Positions 6,995 to 13,956 of a stretch of 14,121 nt of DNA are shown here, piece after piece (position 1 is the first letter of the stretch; each line of letters starts with the position of its first letter). The position numbers were made by a program, and so were the translations under genes. A model generated the notes under the pieces. It saw only the letters and a program-made list of their open reading frames with translations, was not told the DNA's origin and searched no databases. Source of the stretch: an uncultured Lachnospiraceae bacterium (GTDB lineage Bacteria; Bacillota; Clostridia; Lachnospirales; Lachnospiraceae); NCBI GenBank assembly GCA_910585765.1, contig CAJUES010000075.1:1-14121 (forward strand), in the 5' to 3' direction.

Positions 6995-7024
6995 TTCGGG
7001 ATCCATAATTTTGGGATTCATAAA
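6995..7024. repeat. Two tandem 15-bp imperfect repeats before the SGNH gene
   Basis: Bases 6995-7009 and 7010-7024 are adjacent 15-base units identical at 12 of 15 positions, sharing the core GGGAT(C/T)CATAA. They fill most of the 64-base gap between the 5259 membrane protein and the SGNH hydrolase. Two copies at about 1.5 helical turns could bind a regulator; CATAAT at 7004-7009 resembles a -10 but has no good -35. Simple slippage is also possible. Confidence 0.5.
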
Positions 7025-7056
7025 TAGTCAGATGCATATAGGAGGATTGAGGACGA

Positions 7057-8169
7057 ATGATGAGACGTAATATTGTGAAAACAGGTTTGATCACGGCCTG
7101 CGCGGCGATGATGCTGTTTTGCCCGGTGTCCGTGTCGGCAGCGGAGCCTGCAGAAGCGGCGGCAGTGCCTGCGGAAGCCGGGGCTGATCCCGCACAGGCA
7201 CTGCAGGTGCCCCTTCCGGTGGCACTGCCGCAGACTGCGCCGGTGGATCACGAGACGGCGCTGCTGCAGTCCGCGCAGGCGGAGGTCGTGCTCCGGGGGC
7301 TTGCGCTTGACAAGTATCACAACATCAATGTGCTCGGAGACTCGATCACGGAGGGCGTGGGTGCGAGAACGCCGGACAAGGCATACCCTGTGATCCTGTC
7401 AAAACTCACGGGCGCAAATGTCAACAACTATGGCCTGTCGTGTTCGAGGATCACGGACATTCCGGTCGGACTGTCCAATCCGCCCTCGTTCATCGACAGG
7501 ATGTACGCGATGGACAAGACGGCGGATCTGGTGATCGTGTTTGGGGGCACCAATGATTTCTGGTATGGCGACTGCCCGATCGGAAACCGCACGGACACCA
7601 GCACCAGCACGTTCTACGGGGCGCTCAACACCATGATCCCCTATCTGAAAAATGCCCATCCGAACGCGGATATCGTCTTTGTGACGCCGTACCAGCAGAG
7701 CAAGGATGCCGATGAGACGCATACATACAAGAGAAGCACGTACAATAACTTTGGGACGGGGACGCTGAGCCAGTACCGCATTGCCATGCTTGACCGCTGT
7801 GCGTACTATGGAATTCCCGTGCTTGATCTGTATGCGGATTATGACCTGAACACGGTCGATAACCGGGAGGCGCTTGAGCGGTACGGCAACTATCTGTGCG
7901 ACGGCTGCCACCTGAACAATGCGGGCTACAATCTGCTCGCGAGGAAGATCTATCAGTTCATCATGCAGGATTTTTCGACGTATGTGCCGGCATACACCCA
8001 GATCAACGATATGGTGTTCGAGACGGCGGCGCTTCCCGCGCTGATCAGCGATGGGAATTTTGTCATGCCAAACGGTGAGGTGATCGTGAGCAAAGAGGGA
8101 TTTGAGGTCGATCCCTCCATGCCGCTGCAGTATCTGTACCAGTGCCTCATCCTGTCAGCGATGTATTGA
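7057..8169 (+). CDS. Secreted SGNH/GDSL-family hydrolase
   Basis: A 370-residue exported esterase-type protein. An N-terminal signal peptide (basic MMRRN, hydrophobic core about 9-22, likely cleavage near residues 28-29 in VSVSA-AE) is followed by a roughly 45-residue Ala/Pro/Glu-rich linker. SGNH blocks follow: GDSITEG with Ser96, NNYG with Gly125, GGTND with Asn166, and D282-x-x-H285 in CDGCHLNNAG, so the catalytic set is complete. About 65 residues after the last block (306-370) are not part of the usual SGNH core. GGAGG at 7041-7045 is 11 bases before ATG 7057; ATG 7060 is an equal alternative. Likely roles are removing or transferring O-acyl groups on an extracellular glycan. Its neighbours and the nearby acyltransferase support this, but the substrate cannot be read from sequence. 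Confidence 0.85.
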   Translation: MMRRNIVKTGLITACAAMMLFCPVSVSAAEPAEAAAVPAEAGADPAQALQVPLPVALPQTAPVDHETALLQSAQAEVVLRGLALDKYHNINVLGDSITEGVGARTPDKAYPVILSKLTGANVNNYGLSCSRITDIPVGLSNPPSFIDRMYAMDKTADLVIVFGGTNDFWYGDCPIGNRTDTSTSTFYGALNTMIPYLKNAHPNADIVFVTPYQQSKDADETHTYKRSTYNNFGTGTLSQYRIAMLDRCAYYGIPVLDLYADYDLNTVDNREALERYGNYLCDGCHLNNAGYNLLARKIYQFIMQDFSTYVPAYTQINDMVFETAALPALISDGNFVMPNGEVIVSKEGFEVDPSMPLQYLYQCLILSAMY

Positions 8170-8186
8170 TTCGGAGGAAATGCGAA

Positions 8187-9917
8187 ATGGGTGCAGTCAG
8201 AAAGTATTGGCATTTTGTGCTGGCGGGACTGATCTTTGTCCTGGAGGCGGCGATCCTGCTGCTGTGCAGGGAAAATATTTATGTGGGAATCTGTGATAAC
8301 CTGGATCTGTTCATCACACAGCTCAGGATGCTCCGGGACGGCGGCGCCTTCTTTGCCCAGGGGCAGGAGATGCCGATACTGGGAGGCATCGACAGAAATT
8401 ATTTTCCGTCGGAGTTCTCCCTTTACAATCTGCTGTATCTGTTCCTGCCGGATATCTATGCCTACATCGCGGGCTATCTGCTGAAACTGGCGGCTGCGTT
8501 TGCCTCCTGCATACTGCTTGCAAAGTACGTGCTGCGGGAGCGCTACAGGACCTGCGAAAAGATCGTAGTCCTGGTCGCGGCTGCGTTTGCGCTGCTCCCG
8601 GTGTACCCCATGTATGCGCTCTGTTTTGCCTCGCTGCCGCTGATCCTCTATCTGCTGATCCGGCTGTACCGCAGACCGCAGTGGTGGCTTTTTGCGGCAG
8701 TCTTTTTGTACCCCCTCGTTTCGTACTTTACGTTTTTCGGTGCTTTTATCCTGGGATATCTGATGATAGCGATTGTTATCTTATGGATCAGGGACAAAAA
8801 ACTGCCGTTATCGCTGGTCGGCGCGCTGGTGGCACTGGCGGCGGGGTTCGTGTGTTTTGAGTACCGGCTGTTCCGCGTGATGCTGCTGTCCGACGAGGAG
8901 ACGATCCGGAGCACGATGGTGACGGCAAGCTACAGCCTGCCGGAGCTGTGGAACTGTTTTGCGGACGTGTTCCTGCATGGGTTCTCGCACGCGAAGTCGC
9001 TGCACACGTACTTTGTGCTCCCGGTATGCGCACTGTATTTTGTCTGGAACAATCTCAGGATCGTGACGGGCAGGAAGCCGGGAAAGCTGCACACGGATGT
9101 GTTCAACCTCACGGCGCTGTTCATCGTGTTCAACTGCGCGGTGTACGCGCTCTGGTTCTGGGAACCGCTCAGAAGCCTGGTGGAGACGGTTCTGCCGCCG
9201 CTGAAGGGATTCCAGTATGGGCGGACGATCTTCTTCAACGCGTTTGCGTGGTATTTCGCCTTTTTTGTCGCCGTGAAAAATGTCTTTGATAAGAAGCGGG
9301 TGATATCATATGTTGCCTGCGTTGTGGCAATACTAATTGTCGTGGGCACGCAGTGTGAGTACAGCGACTTCTATAACACGTGTTATTGTAATCTTTACAA
9401 GCTGGTGAAGCACAGGGAGCCAAACCAGCTGAGCTACGGGGAGTTCTACGGCGGCATCTCGGAGGACAGCCTGATCGAAGGGATCAAGGCGGATATCGGT
9501 TATACGCCGGACAAGCAGGCGTGCGCCTACGGGTTTCATCCGGCGATGCTCTCCTACCACGGCATCGCGACGGTCGACGGCTACTGCGGCTACTACAGCC
9601 AGCGCTACAAGGAGGCGTTCAGGGAGGCGGTTGCGCCCACCCTGGAGGCGAATAAAAACTGGGAAGCTTACTACGACGACTGGGGATGCAGGGCATATCT
9701 TTTCTCGGCGTCAGGGCAGAATACGTATGATTTCGGGGCTTCCGCCGGAATGCAGCCGCAGGATATCCTGATCGATGCGCCGGCGCTCAGGGGACTCGGA
9801 TGCGACTACATCTTTTCGCGGACAGAGATCACAAACGCTGCGGAGATGCAGTTGCGCTTGATTAATGTGTACAATGATGATAAAATGCCATACAGTGTAT
9901 ATCTGTATGCGCTATGA
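8187..9917 (+). CDS. Polytopic membrane protein, DUF6044-like
   Basis: A 576-residue protein with about ten or more hydrophobic segments in the first 420 residues and a hydrophilic C-terminal domain. The start at 8187 has GGAGG at 8173-8177; an in-frame ATG at 8142 lies inside the SGNH gene. After the first membrane segment comes DNLD (37-40) and then FPSEFSLYNLLYLFLP (73-88), an external first loop with acidic residues as in GT-C glycosyltransferases. The C-terminal region has YGFHPAMLSYHG, a following TVDGYCGYY and an FREAVAPTLE segment, then YYDDWGCRAYLFS. From memory this is the pattern of DUF6044, a Firmicute family of unknown function seen in surface-glycan loci. It follows the SGNH gene by 17 bases. 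A lipid-linked-sugar glycosyltransferase role is inferred from topology only. Confidence 0.72.
   Translation: MGAVRKYWHFVLAGLIFVLEAAILLLCRENIYVGICDNLDLFITQLRMLRDGGAFFAQGQEMPILGGIDRNYFPSEFSLYNLLYLFLPDIYAYIAGYLLKLAAAFASCILLAKYVLRERYRTCEKIVVLVAAAFALLPVYPMYALCFASLPLILYLLIRLYRRPQWWLFAAVFLYPLVSYFTFFGAFILGYLMIAIVILWIRDKKLPLSLVGALVALAAGFVCFEYRLFRVMLLSDEETIRSTMVTASYSLPELWNCFADVFLHGFSHAKSLHTYFVLPVCALYFVWNNLRIVTGRKPGKLHTDVFNLTALFIVFNCAVYALWFWEPLRSLVETVLPPLKGFQYGRTIFFNAFAWYFAFFVAVKNVFDKKRVISYVACVVAILIVVGTQCEYSDFYNTCYCNLYKLVKHREPNQLSYGEFYGGISEDSLIEGIKADIGYTPDKQACAYGFHPAMLSYHGIATVDGYCGYYSQRYKEAFREAVAPTLEANKNWEAYYDDWGCRAYLFSASGQNTYDFGASAGMQPQDILIDAPALRGLGCDYIFSRTEITNAAEMQLRLINVYNDDKMPYSVYLYAL
9858..9886 (+). 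promoter_or_regulatory. Candidate internal promoter in the 3' end of the DUF6044-like gene
   Basis: TTGATT (9858-9863) and TAAAAT (9881-9886) are separated by exactly 17 bases, and TGA at 9878-9880 gives an extended -10 (TGnTAAAAT). The match is better than for any other site I found in the window. Transcription would begin near 9893, leaving a leader of about 57 bases before the radical SAM gene. It lies in coding sequence, but the surrounding 90 bases are much more AT-rich than the rest of that gene. Confidence 0.4.
9889..9909. other. Stem-loop CATACAG/CTGTATG at the start of the putative radical SAM leader
   Basis: CATACAG (9889-9895) and CTGTATG (9903-9909) form a perfect 7-bp stem around a 7-base loop. 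It begins close to the predicted transcription start of the 9858-9886 promoter, so it could be a 5'-end RNA hairpin or an operator overlapping the start. It is too weak and lacks the adjacent T-run needed for a terminator call. Confidence 0.3.
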
Positions 9918-9949
9918 TATTGATTTTATTATATAGAGAGGAAGACAAG

Positions 9950-11404
9950 ATGAGCAAAGAGAGAGTACTGCTGTTTTATCCGCCCGGGGCGCTTTTCCAG
10001 CGGGGAGAGGACCGCTGCCAGCAGAATATCGATGACGGTTCCGCGCAGGCGATGCGCGCCTGCAATGACCTGGGGTACGCGGCTGCCATCCTGATGAAGG
10101 GCGGCTACGAGGTGCGGCTCCAGGATTACCAGACACAGGGCGACACATTCGACGACCTTCTGCGGGACATGGAGGACTTCAAGCCGGATATGGTCATGAT
10201 GAGCATCACCAACACGACGATCTTTGATGATATCAAGGTCGTGAACGAGCTGAAGGAGCGGTATGATCCGATCGTCGTATTGAAGGGCGCACTGTTCTAC
10301 GCCCCGGAGCAGGCGATGCTCGATATGCTCGATTTGTCCAACGTGGACTATCTGATCGGCGGTGAGATCGACTTCTGTATCGGAAAGATAGCGGACTACT
10401 GTTTTAAGGGGATCGGAAAGCCGGAGGAGATCAACAATATCCTGTACAGGGATGCGGATGGCAGGATCGTGCCCACGAGATTCCACGTGTGGGATGACGA
10501 TCTCGACGCCCAGCCGTTCCCGGCGAGGGAGCTGATGCGCAACGAACTCTACATCCGCCCCGACACGAAGGAGCCGATGGCGACGATCCAGACGGCGAGA
10601 GGGTGCCCGAGCCAGTGCGTGTTCTGCCTCACGCCGGAGATATCCGGCAGGCGCGTGCGTTTCCGCAGCCCGCAGAATGTGCTCGATGAGATGATCGAAT
10701 GCTACGAGAAGCACCATATCCGGAATTTTTTCTTCAAGGCAGATACGTTCACGATCGATCCGGCGTGGGTGAAGGAGATGTGCGAGCTCATCATCGGCTC
10801 GAGGATCTACGGCAAGATCGAGTTCACGGCGAACTCGCGCGTGCGCCCGCTCAGCAAGGAGACGCTGGCGCTCATGAAGAAGGCGGGGTGTTTCCTGGTG
10901 GCGTTTGGCTTTGAGTCCGGCAGCGACGAGATGCTCAAAACGATGCGCAAGGGCACTTCGGTCGAGGAGAACAGGCAGGCGGCGAGGTGGTGCAAGGAGG
11001 TCGGACTGAAATTCTGGGGGTATTTTGTGATCGGTTTCCCGTGGGAGACGAGGGAGGATATCCTGAAGACGAAAAAGCTTGTGATGGAGACGGATCCCGA
11101 CTTTATCGAAGTCACGATCGCCCTTCCGTTTTACGGCACACCGATGTACGAGACCTGCAGGCAGGAAGGGCTGCTCGAGAAATCGGTGCTCGGCAGTGAT
11201 TTCTTCCACTCCAGCACAAAGGGGACCATGCATCTGACGATCGACGAGGTTATGAAGCTGCGCAGGGATATCCTGCTGGGCTTCTATCTGAGACCGAAGT
11301 ACATCGTCCGGAGGATGGGCGACTGCGTGAAGGATCCGGGGATTTTCGTGCAGTATGCAAAGTATGGGCTGAAACTGGTGGTCAACCTGTTCAAGGCGAA
11401 ATAA
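9950..11404 (+). CDS. Cobalamin (B12)-binding domain radical SAM protein
   Basis: A 484-residue cytoplasmic protein. Residues about 5-150 look like a Rossmann-type B12-binding domain (VLLFYPPG at the start, KPDMVMMSIT at 78-87, a GGEID turn at 137-141) without the DxHxxG motif, as is common for this class. The radical SAM core has C219-x3-C223-x2-C226 (RGCPSQCVFC) for the 4Fe-4S cluster, then FGFESGS and GYFVIGFPWET. This architecture fits class B radical SAM methyltransferases and relatives such as BchE and HpnJ-type enzymes. The start at 9950 has AGAGG at 9937-9941; an in-frame ATG at 9914 overlaps the previous stop (ATGA) but lacks a ribosome binding site. In this locus a sugar or lipid substrate is likely; GenK and GenD1 show that such enzymes can C-methylate sugars. 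The exact reaction is unknown. Confidence 0.88.
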   Translation: MSKERVLLFYPPGALFQRGEDRCQQNIDDGSAQAMRACNDLGYAAAILMKGGYEVRLQDYQTQGDTFDDLLRDMEDFKPDMVMMSITNTTIFDDIKVVNELKERYDPIVVLKGALFYAPEQAMLDMLDLSNVDYLIGGEIDFCIGKIADYCFKGIGKPEEINNILYRDADGRIVPTRFHVWDDDLDAQPFPARELMRNELYIRPDTKEPMATIQTARGCPSQCVFCLTPEISGRRVRFRSPQNVLDEMIECYEKHHIRNFFFKADTFTIDPAWVKEMCELIIGSRIYGKIEFTANSRVRPLSKETLALMKKAGCFLVAFGFESGSDEMLKTMRKGTSVEENRQAARWCKEVGLKFWGYFVIGFPWETREDILKTKKLVMETDPDFIEVTIALPFYGTPMYETCRQEGLLEKSVLGSDFFHSSTKGTMHLTIDEVMKLRRDILLGFYLRPKYIVRRMGDCVKDPGIFVQYAKYGLKLVVNLFKAK

Positions 11405-11429
11405 TACAGGATAAAAGGGAATACGTGGT

Positions 11430-13004
11430 ATGAGGGAAACGCGGAAGATGCGCCTGCCGGAATGGGCAACGGCAGGCGCAGCATTTATTTACTATTGGAT
11501 CATGGCGCTCTACAAGCTCACGGATGCACCGATCTGGCAGGACGAGTCGATGGAGTTTTACTGCTCCCTGCCTGTGAAGGGTGCGATCAGGGGGGTGACG
11601 GAGCTCGCCACCATGTATGAGCGGATGGCGTACATCCAGCAGCAGCCCCCGCTGTACAACTGGCTGATGTGCCTGTGGCTCCAGGTCAGTGAGGGGGAGT
11701 GGTGGTATCGCTTCTCGAGCGTTGTGTTTGGCTTTGTGGCGGCGGCAGGACTCTATTTTGTCATAAGGAAGCTATGTGACCGCTATATGGCGGCTTTTTG
11801 TGTTGTGATCTACTCCAGCATGTATATCCTCATGTACTACATCAAGGAGGCGTCGGAGTACGCACTGCTGCTCATGATCCTGTTCTGGCTGGTGTACGTG
11901 TGGTTTGAGATCTGTGACCGGCTGAGCAGCCGGCGGATACTGGTATTTACGCTGCTGTGTGTCCTGGCGGTCTTTGCGCATTACGGCGCAGCGTTTCTCG
12001 TCGTGCCTTTTGGGATCAGCGTGCTTGTGATGGCATTGCGCAGGAAGGACTGGCGCAGCCTGAGACTGGGCATGGGATCGTTTGTGGCAGCCGGTGTGCT
12101 TGGCGGCGGGCTGCTGCTGTACTTCTTTGTCCTGCCGCAGGCATCGAACCAGAACTCCACGCTGTTTTCGGAGAGTGCGATTCTGATCGAGAAGGGGAAC
12201 ATCCTCTACGACTTTTTCTACAGTCTGATGTGGGTGTTCAAGTGGAGCACGATCGATATCGACAGGGACTGGGAGAAGATCTGGTGGCTCATCATCGCGG
12301 CGATGGCAGTGATCGGGCTCATCATCGTGTTTGTGGCGGCAAAGACCAGAAGAACAGCGTATCGGACGTTTCTCTACTGCAACATCGCCGTCTACATGAT
12401 CTACTACGTAGTCACGAAGCTCAACCTCTACGCCTACGGGTGGTACGGCAACCGCTACAATATGTTCCTGTTTCCGCTGTGGTTCGTGCTGATCGCCGTG
12501 TCGCTGTACGAGTTTGTGATGATTCTGCGGCGGAGCGGCAGCCGCTTTATCGCGGGAAGCGGCGCGCGGATCGTGCGGACGGGACTGGTGCTTGCCGGGA
12601 TCGTGTACTGTCTCTATGGTGACTACCGCATCAAGTGCCACTGGGCGAAGATGGATCTGCGGACGGTGGTTGCGGCGTGGTATGCGCAGGACGGGTATCA
12701 GCTCCCCACGTTGCTCGACTATCATCAGCGGTATGGATTCACGTACTATTTTACGCACAATGCGGAATATGACGAGTCGCAGTGGGAGAACATCCGCTAC
12801 AACGATGTGGTCGAGACGTTTTCCGCGCGGGGGACGCAGGTGTGGAAGGACTATCTGGATACGGTCTACGGCGGGGATGTCCCGGATGAACTATATCTGG
12901 TGACAGGGCAGTGGAACGACTTTGTGGACGCTTTCGTGGAACTTGGCTACGAGGTGGAGCCGGTGGTGGACACGACGGCGAAGCTGTACCGCCTGACAAA
13001 ATAA
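11430..13004 (+). CDS. GT-C membrane glycosyltransferase, PMT/GT39-like
   Basis: A 524-residue polytopic protein with the layout of the PMT/ArnT-type GT-C fold. The first external loop has D38-E39 in IWQDESMEFY, where the family keeps its catalytic acidic residue. QQPPLYNWLM (71-80) corresponds to the classic HPPLYY block, WYRFSSVVFG (92-101) to the RLPS region, and IKEASEYAL (138-146) to the QEARxY block. Further hydrophobic segments run to about residue 400, followed by a soluble C-terminal region. These enzymes transfer a sugar from a polyprenyl-phosphate carrier on the outer face of the membrane. AAGGGA at 11415-11420 precedes the ATG by 9 bases, and the gap to the radical SAM gene is 25 bases. 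Donor and acceptor are unknown; the polyprenyl-phosphate pentose suggested for the UbiA/HAD pair is one candidate donor. Confidence 0.8.
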   Translation: MRETRKMRLPEWATAGAAFIYYWIMALYKLTDAPIWQDESMEFYCSLPVKGAIRGVTELATMYERMAYIQQQPPLYNWLMCLWLQVSEGEWWYRFSSVVFGFVAAAGLYFVIRKLCDRYMAAFCVVIYSSMYILMYYIKEASEYALLLMILFWLVYVWFEICDRLSSRRILVFTLLCVLAVFAHYGAAFLVVPFGISVLVMALRRKDWRSLRLGMGSFVAAGVLGGGLLLYFFVLPQASNQNSTLFSESAILIEKGNILYDFFYSLMWVFKWSTIDIDRDWEKIWWLIIAAMAVIGLIIVFVAAKTRRTAYRTFLYCNIAVYMIYYVVTKLNLYAYGWYGNRYNMFLFPLWFVLIAVSLYEFVMILRRSGSRFIAGSGARIVRTGLVLAGIVYCLYGDYRIKCHWAKMDLRTVVAAWYAQDGYQLPTLLDYHQRYGFTYYFTHNAEYDESQWENIRYNDVVETFSARGTQVWKDYLDTVYGGDVPDELYLVTGQWNDFVDAFVELGYEVEPVVDTTAKLYRLTK

Positions 13005-13018
13005 AAAGAGGGCATCTT

Positions 13019-13915
13019 ATGATCATCATACACGTCATGGGGGGGCTTGGAAACCAGCTTTACCAGTATGCATTATATGAAAAACTGAAATATCTCGGGA
13101 AAGATGTCAGGCTGGATCTGTATGCCTACAAGGAGGCGGCGGGCGAGGACAGGGAGTGGCGCGCGCTGGAGCTGGAGTGGCTTGACGCGCTGCAGTACGA
13201 GGTCTGCACGGCGGATGAGCGGCGGCGCTTTCTGGACAACAGCATGAAGTTTGCGGACCGCGTCAGAAGGAAGCTCACGGGCAGGCGGGATAAGACTGTC
13301 ATGGAGCGCGCGGACTACATGCCCGAGATCTTTGCGATGGACGACGTGTACCTCTACGGCTTCTGGGGGTGTGAGCGGTATTATGCGGATATCCTCCCGC
13401 TGCTGCGGGAGAAGATCCGGTTTCCCGCAAGCGCGGATCCGCGCAACCGGGAGCTGGCGGAGGCGATCGGGCATGAAAACGCGGTGAGCCTCCATATACG
13501 GCGCAAGGATTATCTCACCGTGGCGGATGGGAAGCGGTATATGGGCATCTGTACGGACGCGTACTATGCCAGCGCGGTCGGTTATATCACGGAGCGGGTG
13601 GAAAATCCTGTGTTCTATATCTTCTCGGACGATGCGGCGTACGCGCGGGCGCACTACAGTTCGGACAACATGCATGTGGTGGACTGGAATACCGGCAGGG
13701 AGAGCCTGCATGACATGGAGCTGATGAGCCGCTGTAAGCACAATATCTGTGCGAACAGCACGTTCAGCATCTGGGGGGCGCGGCTGAACCCAAATCCGGA
13801 CAGGATCGCCATACGCCCGCTGCACCACGACAACTATGAGTCGGCGGATGCGGAGACGATACGCGAAAACTGGCGCGGCTGGGTGCTGATCGACGCGGAG
13901 GGAGAGGTATGTTGA
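13019..13915 (+). CDS. Family 11 glycosyltransferase (alpha-1,2-fucosyltransferase type)
   Basis: A 298-residue soluble enzyme of the normal size for bacterial GT11. It opens with MIIIHVMGGLGNQLYQY, the family's N-terminal block. HIRRKD (159-164) is the GDP-fucose-binding HxRRxD motif, with YMGICTDAYY (174-183) and IFSDD (201-205) after it, then NSTFSIWGA (246-254). These four blocks in order make the family assignment secure. The reaction is transfer of L-fucose from GDP-fucose, usually alpha-1,2 onto galactose; some members use other sugars. The start at 13019 has AGAGGG 6 bases upstream. It lies 14 bases after the GT-C gene. No GDP-fucose synthesis genes (gmd, fcl) are in the window, so the donor must come from elsewhere in the genome. 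Confidence 0.92.
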   Translation: MIIIHVMGGLGNQLYQYALYEKLKYLGKDVRLDLYAYKEAAGEDREWRALELEWLDALQYEVCTADERRRFLDNSMKFADRVRRKLTGRRDKTVMERADYMPEIFAMDDVYLYGFWGCERYYADILPLLREKIRFPASADPRNRELAEAIGHENAVSLHIRRKDYLTVADGKRYMGICTDAYYASAVGYITERVENPVFYIFSDDAAYARAHYSSDNMHVVDWNTGRESLHDMELMSRCKHNICANSTFSIWGARLNPNPDRIAIRPLHHDNYESADAETIRENWRGWVLIDAEGEVC

Positions 13916-13956
13916 ATCGGAAAACAGAGGAGCGGAAACGGAGCAGGGCAGGATGA
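13909..13956 (+). CDS. Short 15-codon open frame linking the GT11 and GT2 genes
   Basis: ATG at 13909 has GGAGG at 13897-13901 with ideal 7-base spacing. It encodes Met-Leu-Asn and then a basic stretch (RKTEERKRSRAG), stopping at TGA 13954-13956. It overlaps the GT11 stop by 7 bases and its own stop overlaps the GT2 start (ATGA at 13953-13956). It could serve as a translational relay to the GT2 gene, which has only a weak ribosome binding site, or be the original GT2 N-terminus separated by a frameshift. It is unlikely to be a functional peptide in itself. Confidence 0.3.
   Translation: MLNRKTEERKRSRAG

Noticed and set aside
6635..7024. Short repeats considered as a CRISPR array or mobile-element ends
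   Set aside because: There are only two copies of each unit, directly adjacent with no spacers, and no transposase or terminal inverted repeats are nearby.
9929..11233. 434-codon open frame antisense to the radical SAM gene
   Set aside because: Its composition (rich in Arg, His, Leu) is typical of the shadow of a GC-rich gene, it shows no recognisable domain, and the plus strand encodes a clear radical SAM protein.
11772..12758. 328-codon antisense open frame over the PMT-like gene, and a similar one at 13073-14098 over GT11
   Set aside because: Both are Arg/His/Pro/Gln-rich shadows without domain signatures; the sense frames carry complete family motifs.
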